A stretch of DNA of 17,033 bases from JANQPA01 sp964628385 (GTDB lineage: Bacteria; Bacteroidota; Bacteroidia; Chitinophagales; Saprospiraceae), in the NCBI GenBank assembly GCA_964628385.1, contig CAZVOD010000091.1, positions 1-17,033 on the forward strand. Direction: 5' to 3'. The notes below the pieces were generated by a model that had not been told where the DNA came from, did no database searches, and worked only from the letters and a program-made list of their open reading frames with translations. Positions within the stretch are counted from its first letter, which is position 1. The number at the start of each line of letters is the position of its first letter. Shown here one piece after another: positions 1 to 6,535 of this stretch. The translations under genes were made by a program, and so were the position numbers.

Positions 1-41
1 GAGATTGCCGAAAACCTTTAAAAAGAGTAAGTGTCATTTAA

Positions 42-704
42 ATGTTATCAAAAATGAGTTACATTTTATTATTAATTTTTTCTAGTATATTTTCTGTAAA
101 TACAGATTTAAAGGAAATTGCGAACGAATTTGATGCTGAATATATTGAGCATAATACAATAATTATAGGTGACGATAAAATTGCTTTAATATGTATACCA
201 AACAGTGAAAAAGAAACACTATCAAGGGCAATACTATTACAAAGTTTTCAAGCTAAATTAGCTAGCTTAAAAAATGACGCAAAGGAAATGGTTGTTTTTA
301 ATAACATGATTCTGGTGAGAAAAAGAAAACAGTTAATACTTTTTAAATTATCTGATTATAAAGTTTCTTCTGATTTAAAGGAAAAACTGGGGGATTTTAC
401 TTCTGTTGACCTGTATGGTTTTGGTAGAAAATATTTCAAAAAAGATAGAGAAATTCTATTCAATGAAGGAGCCGTCTCAAATGCTCTGAATAGCTATTTC
501 TCTGCATCTTCGGAGGAACAAGGCAATGGTGAATGTGGGTGTAATGGCTACACCGTTAGCTGCTCTTGTTCTGGCGGAGGGGAAACCTGCTCTGTAGGCT
601 GTTCCTCAGCTGCCTATGCATGTTGTACGAGACCTCCAGCTGATGCACCAGATCCAACTCCAACTTGTAAATGTATTGGCATAAAAGAGGTTCAAGGAAA
701 CTAA
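42..704 (+). CDS. Secreted protein with Cys-rich C-terminal tail, unknown function
   Basis: I do not recognise a named family. The protein has 220 residues. Residues about 5-19 form a hydrophobic export signal with no clear lipobox, so the product is probably secreted or periplasmic. Residues 20-155 form a mixed, charged region with one cysteine (51). Residues 160-220 are a low-complexity tail with ten cysteines (165, 167, 174, 176, 183, 187, 194, 195, 209, 211), including CSVGC, YACC and CKC clusters, a Pro-rich spacer (198-207) and many Gly/Ser. From memory, tails of the type CSxxC...YACC...CxC recur in exported Bacteroidota proteins, and I infer disulphide bonding or metal binding. Base composition is uneven: sampled 60-base lines in the front part are about 28-30% GC, but about 53% in the Cys-rich part. 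The start could be ATG 42 or ATG 54. The next gene, a propeller lipoprotein on the same strand, may be a partner. Confidence 0.75.
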   Translation: MLSKMSYILLLIFSSIFSVNTDLKEIANEFDAEYIEHNTIIIGDDKIALICIPNSEKETLSRAILLQSFQAKLASLKNDAKEMVVFNNMILVRKRKQLILFKLSDYKVSSDLKEKLGDFTSVDLYGFGRKYFKKDREILFNEGAVSNALNSYFSASSEEQGNGECGCNGYTVSCSCSGGGETCSVGCSSAAYACCTRPPADAPDPTPTCKCIGIKEVQGN

Positions 705-730
705 TTTTGAAAGATTTTAATCGTTTTCCA

Positions 731-776
731 ATGCCTGTATAAATTAATAGTTTTAAATTTTTAATTTCACAGGTAT
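731..776. promoter_or_regulatory. Imperfect inverted repeat between the first two genes
   Basis: The left arm at 731-747 contains TGCCTGTATAAATTAA. The right arm at 761-776 contains TTAATTTCACAGGTAT. They pair over about 16 positions, with one bulge and one G-T wobble, around a 13-base AT-rich loop. The repeat lies 27 bases after the stop of the Cys-rich gene and 54 bases before the start of the propeller lipoprotein gene. No T-run follows it on the plus strand, so a processing site, attenuator or operator fits better than an intrinsic terminator. Its role is inferred only from position. Confidence 0.4.
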
Positions 777-830
777 CGGAATTTGCTACTGAACAACATA
801 TATATCTACAGCCTTAAAACACCATATTTT

Positions 831-1943
831 ATGAAATTAAATCAAGTTTTCACTGGTATACTGGTACTTTTTGTATTATTTTCCTGCAATGAGACGGCTG
901 AACCCCTTCAGAATGAAGAGGTTGAAGTAGAACTAGATTTTCCCGACCCTATGCTTTTAAAAAATAAAACCTATACTTGTCGGTTGCGTGATTACGCGGA
1001 GGGCACAGGCTATTTAGGAACACGGGAAAGTGGCAAGACATTGATGCTTTTTGATGAGGAAGGTTCTTTATTCAAAAAAATAAAACTAAAAGATGAGGGA
1101 CCTGATGGAGTAAGTAGTGTTATAAATGTTGTTTTTGATAAATCACAACAAGAGATAGTGGTGCTTCACGAACAGGGAATAATGACACTAGCTCTTTCAG
1201 GAGAAATAAAAAACCACTGTAAATTTGAGTCCATGGTAATCATCATATCTGGTTTCGATCCTGCCAGAATATTAGTAAACAGAGAGAATTATATTGTATC
1301 AGCCTTTCATTTAAAAGATTTAGATCTAGAAGTGGGTAGCAAAGAGTTTGTAGAAAAAGTAAGCCCTATCAAAATTTATGATAAGAAAAACTGCGAGTGC
1401 ACAGACAGTATCCCCTATCCGAGGGATAGTAAATTTCAAAAAGGTATATTCCAAACGACTTTTTATGAACCTTTCATTGCAATTGATGAGAAGAATAATG
1501 AATTGAAAGTTGTTTATGACAAATTAGAAGATAAAATATTTCGATACGATTTAAGCAATAAAATGAGTAAGCTACCTACTCATGATATGAATATCGATGA
1601 TGCAATTTTTTGTCAACCGCTGGAATGGTCAGAAAAAGATAAGTTACAAGCTAACTTTGTGAGGGATCACGATGGGACTTGGTTTGCTAATATTTATTGT
1701 TTTGAGGGTTATACTATGTTAGCTTACAAGAGAGGCAATATTACTAACGATAAAAATTTATATCATAAGATTTTTGATAACTCCGGCAGGGTTAGGGGTA
1801 AGTTTCACATAAACGAGTTTGACAAAATCCGATATATATTATCCCACCAGGAAGATAATGTTTTCTTCGCCCTACATAATCAGGACTCCCTACTAGTAGA
1901 ACCTGAAGGGACTTCGCTCGCAAGAGTAGAGCTTCAATTTTAA
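831..1943 (+). CDS. Six-bladed beta-propeller-type lipoprotein (BF3164/DUF4221-like)
   Basis: The start is set at ATG 831 rather than the upstream in-frame TTG 783, because 831 opens directly into a lipoprotein signal: a hydrophobic stretch at residues 5-17 ending in LFSC, with Cys19 as the lipidated residue. The mature protein (about 350 residues) is rich in short beta-strand blocks of the form hydrophobic patch, turn, charged patch (for example LMLFDEEGSLFKKIKL and IVVLHEQGIMTLAL). This is typical of the TolB-like six-bladed propeller lipoproteins of Bacteroidota. The overall length of 370 residues also fits. The family has no settled function; a surface or periplasmic binding scaffold is the usual guess. 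It follows the Cys-rich exported protein after 126 bases on the same strand. In Bacteroides-type genomes, BF3164-type lipoproteins occur beside short Cys-containing exported NVEALA polypeptides, so the pairing may be meaningful. The exact Pfam family is uncertain. Confidence 0.72.
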   Translation: MKLNQVFTGILVLFVLFSCNETAEPLQNEEVEVELDFPDPMLLKNKTYTCRLRDYAEGTGYLGTRESGKTLMLFDEEGSLFKKIKLKDEGPDGVSSVINVVFDKSQQEIVVLHEQGIMTLALSGEIKNHCKFESMVIIISGFDPARILVNRENYIVSAFHLKDLDLEVGSKEFVEKVSPIKIYDKKNCECTDSIPYPRDSKFQKGIFQTTFYEPFIAIDEKNNELKVVYDKLEDKIFRYDLSNKMSKLPTHDMNIDDAIFCQPLEWSEKDKLQANFVRDHDGTWFANIYCFEGYTMLAYKRGNITNDKNLYHKIFDNSGRVRGKFHINEFDKIRYILSHQEDNVFFALHNQDSLLVEPEGTSLARVELQF

Positions 1944-2026
1944 TAAAGGACCCCATTATGGGTACTTGCCATCCCCTTGGGTAATTCCGGAGAATAGCTA
2001 TACCTTATCTCTGCCGCTTAATTGTT

Positions 2027-2093
2027 AGACTTGTTTTGCAGGTGTTGGGATAGGGTATTTTTTACCACTATTCTACTCCTTCGGAACAAGTCT
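2027..2093 (+). promoter_or_regulatory. Long stem-loop element, copy 1, before the cupin gene
   Basis: The arm at 2027-2042 (AGACTTGTTTTGCAGG) pairs with 2078-2093 (CCTTCGGAACAAGTCT): 13 Watson-Crick pairs, two T-G wobbles and one mismatch (C2039 with T2081). Inside the loop a second stem is possible: 2050-2057 with 2063-2071, one bulge, T-rich loop. TTTTGTTT follows the right arm, so the element could end transcription from the lipoprotein gene. It also lies in the leader of the cupin gene. Part of the right arm (TCCTTC, 2077-2082) is complementary to the purine-rich GAAGGA at 2107-2112, upstream of the cupin ATG. A second copy with the same arms and size is at 7875-7940. Regulatory function is inferred. 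Confidence 0.55.
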
Positions 2094-2124
2094 TTTGTTT
2101 ATTAGAGAAGGAAATATCAGATTT

Positions 2125-2478
2125 ATGATCTATACCACTCAACCAGAGCAAGAATACTTTTTGGAAGAAGGCTGTCACATCATTGAAATTCTCAACAGTG
2201 AGTCGTCTAAGAACCTTTCTATTGCTAGGGCCCGGGGAGTACCTGGTGAAACGACCAAGCTTCACCACTTGCAAGCCGACGAGTATTACTATATCCTTGA
2301 GGGAGTAGGAGCTGTAGAGGTGGGTGGGACCTCAAAGCATCGAGTAAGCTCCGGCGATGTCGTACAAATTAGAGCTGGAGAAACACAGCGCATCACTAAT
2401 ATTTCAGATTTTGATTTGATCTTTTTATGCATCTGTACGCCGAAATTTCGGCCAGAACTGTATACTTCTCTGGAGTAG
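2125..2478 (+). CDS. Single-domain cupin protein
   Basis: The protein has 117 residues from ATG 2125. An in-frame TTG at 2095 would add ten residues, but ATG 2125 has a purine-rich GAAGGA 12 bases upstream and is preferred. One cupin_2 beta-barrel fills the protein. The first metal-binding motif reads LHHLQADEYYYILEG and the second, Gly-rich motif covers SSGDVVQIRAGETQRITN. The closing ICTPKF segment is typical of small stand-alone cupins that I recall in many genomes. The first histidine is in the form LHH rather than the canonical HxH, so the metal site is probably present but not textbook. There is no signal peptide, so a cytoplasmic location is expected. The substrate cannot be deduced. 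The gene stands alone between structured spacers and is convergent with the receptor gene. Confidence 0.85.
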   Translation: MIYTTQPEQEYFLEEGCHIIEILNSESSKNLSIARARGVPGETTKLHHLQADEYYYILEGVGAVEVGGTSKHRVSSGDVVQIRAGETQRITNISDFDLIFLCICTPKFRPELYTSLE

Positions 2479-2486
2479 ATATTAGG

Positions 2487-2506
2487 CCATTCTATTGACA
2501 GAATGG
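2487..2506 (+). terminator. Hairpin just after the cupin gene
   Basis: CCATTCT (2487-2493) pairs perfectly with AGAATGG (2500-2506) around a six-base loop, starting 8 bases after the cupin stop. Only scattered Ts follow (GTTGTAGTCTTGT), so if it terminates transcription it is a weak, non-canonical terminator. Confidence 0.4.
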
Positions 2507-2531
2507 GTTGTAGTCTTGTATTATTCCCTCA

Positions 2532-2576
2532 AGACATGTCATGTCTAGACATGTCATTTCTAGAAATGACATGTCT
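2532..2576. repeat. Two abutting palindromes of 15 and 30 bases
   Basis: 2532-2546 reads AGACATGTCATGTCT, a palindrome around one central base. Directly against it, 2547-2576 is a perfect loop-free palindrome of 30 bases, with left half AGACATGTCATTTCT and right half its exact reverse complement. GACATGTC, itself palindromic, occurs at both ends of the large palindrome and in the small one, and AGACATGTCAT is repeated directly 15 bases apart. GAAAAAAG follows. The block sits between convergent genes, so it may work as a two-way terminator. The loop-free symmetry would also suit a dimeric DNA-binding protein or a mobile palindromic repeat. Confidence 0.75.
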
Positions 2577-2636
2577 GAAAAAAGGGCTCATCCGGCTCAT
2601 TTATCAAGCATTTGAGCAAATTTTCATCAATACGGG

Positions 2637-2670
2637 TAAGAGATGTCATATTTAGATATGACATCTTTTA
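2637..2670. terminator. Bidirectional hairpin at the receptor gene end
   Basis: AGATGTCATAT (2641-2651) and ATATGACATCT (2656-2666) pair perfectly around TTAG. The stem extends outward through TAAG/TTTTA to about 15 pairs with one wobble. It begins 12 bases past the receptor stop on the minus strand, and its outer right arm (2667-2669) is a T-run for plus-strand transcripts. The convergent cupin and receptor genes would both benefit from a terminator here. Its arms share the TGACAT core with the palindromes at 2532-2576, so the three may be related copies. Confidence 0.6.
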
Positions 2671-2681
2671 GAAAAAGACAC

Positions 2682-5093
2682 TTAAAACCCAGCACTCACA
2701 CTCACCATCAAATTCCTCCCAGGCCCCGAAATACCAGAGCTATAAGGCCTATACCGCTGATCAGTTAGGTTTTCCAGGCCGATATTCAGGCCGATACGCT
2801 CATTGAACTGATATTGTGCCTTAATATTCAAAGTATACCAGGCCGGAGCGTAGGTGTTGCCATTTTCATCAAGTGCATAAATTTCCGTTTTACGGCGCTC
2901 ACTGAAGGCCAAATCTTCGTGTGATTGCTCCACCTGATAAATTGCGTAAAATTGTAGATTCCACCTGCCCGATCGATAGCTCAAACGTGTAGAACCAAAC
3001 ATCGGCGCCGCATGTCTGGACGGACTCCTCGATCCGTCTTCTAATTCTTCTTCTCCCACCTGATAATTCAGATCAGAACTAAGACTGAACCCTTCCAATA
3101 ACTTTATCTCTATACCAGCCTGAAGACCATAAACATTAGCCCGGGCGGCATTCTGAATGGCCTGTACCTGACTCAAAGTACCATCATAAAGAATAGTATC
3201 CTGACCGCTTATCTGAAAATTGCGACGTACCAATGCGTTGTCCAAAATGGTGTAATATCCCGTCAAATCCAGCTTGAGCCGATCATCAAACACCTTAGTA
3301 AACCCCAGATCGAAATTATAAGCATATTCAGCCTCCAATTCAGGGTTAGGCACTACTACAGCTCCTGGCTCCGAATCAAATACCTTGCCTATATCATCCA
3401 CATTGGGAGAACGAAAAGCCGTGCCAAAATTGGCCTTGATCACCCATGTGGGATCAGGCCGAAAAACAGTACCAAGACTACCCGTTAAAGTACCATTATA
3501 AATATTGGCATTGTTGAAAGGAAAAGGATAAAAATCGATATTGGTACTAAAGTCTGCATCCAAAATGAATTGGTTATATCGTAAGCCCGCCTGAAAAGTC
3601 CACTTGTCATTTAAACGAAATTCATCATTAAGGTAAATAGCCAATGAACGCCAGGTTGACTGTGGATAACGATCAGGACCATCCGTGACGACTCCCGTAT
3701 TGATATTTTCGTTTGTCCCAATAGATCTTACATCATTCTGTACCAGCTCTGCGCCGTAAAATAAAGTATGCCGAGTATTGAAGGATTTGGTAAAATCCAG
3801 GTTCAGAGAATAGGCATCCACATTCTCTCCTCTCACCTCCCGATCATCGCTATTCAAGTCTCTACTGATCCGGCTTTCCTCAAAGGACTGCTGAGCTAGC
3901 CTCAAGGTCATTTGGTCATAGTAGGGATGCTGAGCATTATGACTCACGTTCAGGTTATTCATCATCCATTTTTGAGGACCATAATCCCACTCTGCATACC
4001 GTGGCAAAATATTACGCCGCCGATTGTGACGATCATAACGACCGTACGGTGAAGTTTCTGAATAGTGAAAACCATATTCAAAATTCCACTTTTCATTAGG
4101 ACGGAAGCGTACTTTTTGTAACAAATTAATCTGGGAATAAGCCGAAGGAACCTGTAAAAGCAGATTTTCTTGCTCTAGAATGACATCTTCTCCATTGCGA
4201 CGCTCCACGTAAGATGTCTTCAGATAGTCGTCAGGGCCATTACTACCCTGCCTAAGGTGGCCATAATCCCAGGAACTAAAGCTGGTGGCTATCGCCCATT
4301 TTTTTCCTCCAATATTAATATCAAAATGCCCGGTTTTCTCATCGTTCGCTGTTGAGTAGCGAGCCACAGCTTTGCCTTTTATCAACGTACCGCCATTAAG
4401 AGATAACTGAGGGGTCAACGTTTGAAAACTCATTACCCCTCCAATAGCATCACTACCATAAATAACCGATCCAGGGCCGAATAAAACTTCCGTATTTTCA
4501 ATGGCCAAGGGATCAAGGTTGATAACATTCTGAATATTCCCCCCCCGGAAAATCGCCGTATTCATCCGCACCCCATCCACAGTATAAATTAATCGGTTGG
4601 TGGCAAACCCCCTGATCATTGGGCTCCCGCCACCTTGCTGACTTTTTTGAATAAAAACTTTACCGGAAGTCCCCAATAGGTCAGCCGCCGTTTGTGGATT
4701 CTGAAACGCCACAGCAGAAGGAGAAATCGAAATGATAGAAGCGGGGACATTATCGGAGTATTGCCGCCAACGAGTAGCCGACACCACTATTTCGTTTAGG
4801 TTCAAATTGCTACTTTGCATTCCTATCTGGAAGCCCATCCCTTCTAATTCCTCAAAACTCAAGGTGAGGGTTTTGTAGCCTAAAGACCGGATTTGTATCT
4901 GGCTCGAACCTGAGAAGTTGGAAATATCTGCCTGCCCTTCCGCATTGGTGATTTCAAAAGACCTGGAAGTATCACAACTTACAGTGGCAAGTTCGATAGG
5001 TGCAGCAGAATTTTCCTCGACAATAGTAATAGTCTGAGCAGAGGATACGACGATCCAGCTCAAAAATAGTCCTGATAAGATATATTTTTTCAT
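2682..5093 (-). CDS. TonB-dependent outer-membrane receptor, heme-receptor type
   Basis: The protein has 803 residues. A signal peptide covers 1-19 (ending VVSSAQ). Residues 21-95 form a carboxypeptidase-like regulatory domain, as is usual in Bacteroidota receptors, followed by a TonB-box-like EIVVSATR (101-108). The plug domain is at about 110-228 and carries GGGSPMIRGF, the VDGVRMN loop, RGGNIQNV and FGPGSVIYGSDAIGGV. The rest is a 22-strand-type barrel ending in the terminal Phe of the outer-membrane sorting signal. The GGGSP plug motif, FRSPN and PNPELEAEYAYN match the HmuR/TdhA heme and hemoglobin receptor group, so heme or a similar iron source is the best guess. No heme-degradation, ABC-transporter or ExbB/TonB genes are nearby to confirm this. 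Codons 183-185 are CGG GGG GGG, an uninterrupted G8 tract. A small membrane-anchored protein is encoded 129 bases upstream on the same strand. Confidence 0.93.
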   Translation of the reverse strand: MKKYILSGLFLSWIVVSSAQTITIVEENSAAPIELATVSCDTSRSFEITNAEGQADISNFSGSSQIQIRSLGYKTLTLSFEELEGMGFQIGMQSSNLNLNEIVVSATRWRQYSDNVPASIISISPSAVAFQNPQTAADLLGTSGKVFIQKSQQGGGSPMIRGFATNRLIYTVDGVRMNTAIFRGGNIQNVINLDPLAIENTEVLFGPGSVIYGSDAIGGVMSFQTLTPQLSLNGGTLIKGKAVARYSTANDEKTGHFDINIGGKKWAIATSFSSWDYGHLRQGSNGPDDYLKTSYVERRNGEDVILEQENLLLQVPSAYSQINLLQKVRFRPNEKWNFEYGFHYSETSPYGRYDRHNRRRNILPRYAEWDYGPQKWMMNNLNVSHNAQHPYYDQMTLRLAQQSFEESRISRDLNSDDREVRGENVDAYSLNLDFTKSFNTRHTLFYGAELVQNDVRSIGTNENINTGVVTDGPDRYPQSTWRSLAIYLNDEFRLNDKWTFQAGLRYNQFILDADFSTNIDFYPFPFNNANIYNGTLTGSLGTVFRPDPTWVIKANFGTAFRSPNVDDIGKVFDSEPGAVVVPNPELEAEYAYNFDLGFTKVFDDRLKLDLTGYYTILDNALVRRNFQISGQDTILYDGTLSQVQAIQNAARANVYGLQAGIEIKLLEGFSLSSDLNYQVGEEELEDGSRSPSRHAAPMFGSTRLSYRSGRWNLQFYAIYQVEQSHEDLAFSERRKTEIYALDENGNTYAPAWYTLNIKAQYQFNERIGLNIGLENLTDQRYRPYSSGISGPGRNLMVSVSAGF
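4539..4546 (-). repeat. G8 homopolymer inside the receptor coding region
   Basis: Eight consecutive C on the plus strand are eight G on the coding strand, spanning Arg183-Gly184-Gly185 of the plug domain. The codons CGG GGG GGG could have been interrupted by other Arg or Gly codons. Gain or loss of one base would shift the frame about 23% into the gene. Confidence 0.85.
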
Positions 5094-5131
5094 ACGCTAA
5101 AGCTTCATAAGTTTTGGCCATAGCTACTACA

Positions 5132-5162
5132 TTACTGATAAAGCTGATTTAACAGTCAGTAA
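5132..5162. promoter_or_regulatory. 31-base dyad upstream of the receptor gene
   Basis: TTACTGA (5132-5138) and TCAGTAA (5156-5162) are exact inverted repeats, centred about 55 bases upstream of the receptor start codon. CTGA (5144-5147) can also pair with TCAG (5156-5159). The position suits an operator or a leader structure of the receptor gene. I could not find a convincing Bacteroidota -7 element (TAnnTTTG) beside it, so this is a weak call. Confidence 0.3.
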
Positions 5163-5222
5163 AAGCTTTGGCAAACCCTCCAAAACAGGTTTTAATTAAG
5201 TGGTAATAAAAAGAATGGAACG

Positions 5223-5795
5223 TCAATCCCTGGGGGGCGGAAATGGAGGTTGGAAGCAAAGCGAACGATAATGATGAGTAACCGCAGCTTTGATAGTTTG
5301 GTAAAATGAAATACATGCTAATAAAGGATGATACTGCTGAATAAAAAGTGATTTAAAAAACTGAGCAAGTCGCTGTTGCACTTTTTGCTTCTCAGCATCT
5401 CGATAAGGTGATTTCTGGTTGAGCTCGGCTAGTTGTTGCTTAACTTTTGTTTCTTCCACATCCCACCAGCATTTGTAGTAAATACTGTCTCCTACTGTTC
5501 GACTCTCGATCACATCGTACATCTGGCCCTGATATTCAAATTCCATGGCGTGCTCCCATCTCAGTAAGCTTTGGGTTTGTTTTAGGGTAAACTTCAAAAT
5601 GACCAATCGTTCTTCCTCTATGTGTTCTTTTATGTGGGCCTCTACTTTCCGCTCTATTTCATACTCCTTATAACATAACCAGGCATAACTGCCAATTATG
5701 GGAACAAAAAGTATGAATAAGAACGATATGGAAGCGTATACTTTGCGCAACTCTATTTTTACCAACAAATTTCTCAATATTGTCTGAAAAAGCAA
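5223..5795 (-). CDS. Small membrane-anchored protein preceding a TonB receptor
   Basis: No named family is recognised. One N-terminal membrane segment is visible (residues about 22-42, SISFLFILFVPIIGSYAWLC), then an acidic/basic amphipathic stretch (44-60), a globular part containing RWEHAMEFEYQGQMYDV and DSIYYKCWWDVEETK, and a C-terminus ending in the Pro-rich QPPFPPPRD. From memory, short proteins with the RWEHS-EFEY-QMYD / YYxCWWDxEETK signature and a PPP tail often lie just upstream of TonB-dependent receptor genes in Bacteroidota, as here (129-base gap, same strand). I infer an accessory role in the same uptake function. No ATG occurs in the first 80 residues, so a non-ATG start is used: TTG 5795 is the longest option, with AGGAAG 16 bases upstream, but the true start is uncertain. 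Confidence 0.65.
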   Translation of the reverse strand: MLFQTILRNLLVKIELRKVYASISFLFILFVPIIGSYAWLCYKEYEIERKVEAHIKEHIEEERLVILKFTLKQTQSLLRWEHAMEFEYQGQMYDVIESRTVGDSIYYKCWWDVEETKVKQQLAELNQKSPYRDAEKQKVQQRLAQFFKSLFIQQYHPLLACISFYQTIKAAVTHHYRSLCFQPPFPPPRD

Positions 5796-5935
5796 ATATT
5801 TAAAAGCAACCTTCCTGATATTTTGCTTACATTAAAGTATAGCAATTGTACTCAGTGTAGCAGATGCTTATACGCACGCTCAACCTAAAAGTAAAAAGGC
5901 CAAAAATCAATAGAATAGCTACAAATCAATCACCC

Positions 5936-6535
5936 ATGAAAACCAGTGTATTACTTCTTATTTCCATTTTGCTCGGCACAGCTTACGCTCCCAAAACGAC
6001 AACTATTGAAAAGAACTATGATCTTTTTGTAGGAAAAAATAAAATCGGATGGTTCAAAATCAGCAAGACCATCAGTGAGGATAAAGTTCGCTATCAGGCC
6101 AGTTCTGATGCCACTTTCAGTGTTTTGTTTACCAACAATATCGCGTATACCCTTGATTGTGTTGTGGAAAAAGGCATATTGACCTATTCCCATTGCACCG
6201 TGCGAAAAAATGATAAGATCAAAGACAATACCGAGATTCGTTGGCTGGGCAGCCATTATCAGATCATCAAAGAAGGCAAAAAAAGTATCCATGAGGCCCC
6301 CATTGACAATCCGGCGATTTCACTATATTTCGAAGAACCTCAAGCTAGTGCTGTTAAGGTTTTCTCAGAGCGGGAAGCCGGCTTCAAGGAATTTACCCGC
6401 CAGGCGGAGCATCAGTACAAACTCACTCCCGTGGGAAAAAACTCAGGAGATGATTATACCTACAAAGACGGAGAACTCCGGGAGGTTATTGTCAGCTATG
6501 TTGTCACTAATTTCAGGACGGTACTTCGGAAGTGA
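5936..6535 (+). CDS. DUF6134-family exported protein
   Basis: The start is moved from ATG 5864 to ATG 5936, because the second opens directly into a signal peptide (KTSVLLLISILLGTAYA). This gives 199 residues, the usual length for the family. The mature protein shows the DUF6134 pattern as I recall it: YDLFVGKNKIGWFKISK near the start, a central beta-rich segment with TEIRWLGSHYQI, then ISLYFEEPQ, KVFSEREAGF and a closing YTYKDGELREVIV. The family is periplasmic or secreted and beta-rich, and its function is unknown. The gene is divergent from the small membrane protein gene. Its last 23 bases overlap the end of the MFS gene on the other strand. Confidence 0.8.
   Translation: MKTSVLLLISILLGTAYAPKTTTIEKNYDLFVGKNKIGWFKISKTISEDKVRYQASSDATFSVLFTNNIAYTLDCVVEKGILTYSHCTVRKNDKIKDNTEIRWLGSHYQIIKEGKKSIHEAPIDNPAISLYFEEPQASAVKVFSEREAGFKEFTRQAEHQYKLTPVGKNSGDDYTYKDGELREVIVSYVVTNFRTVLRK

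Noticed and set aside
480..704. Ribosomal peptide (RiPP) or bacteriocin precursor reading of the Cys-rich tail
   Set aside because: The protein has a long folded N-terminal part and a standard export signal, and no modification enzyme or peptidase-transporter gene is nearby.
783..830. Longer N-terminus for the propeller lipoprotein from TTG 783
   Set aside because: The 16 extra residues would precede a complete lipoprotein signal that starts at ATG 831.
2027..2093. Treating the long stem-loop copies as a transposon or MITE
   Set aside because: The arms are inverted repeats and the lengths match, but no target-site duplications are visible at either copy and the loops are unrelated, so a structured regulatory element fits at least as well.
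2682..5093. A complete heme uptake locus
   Set aside because: Only the receptor and one small membrane protein are present; no hemophore, ABC transporter, heme-degrading enzyme or TonB/ExbB gene was found.
5864..5935. Longer N-terminus for the DUF6134 protein from ATG 5864
   Set aside because: The added residues are basic and would displace the signal peptide that starts at ATG 5936; family length also supports 5936.
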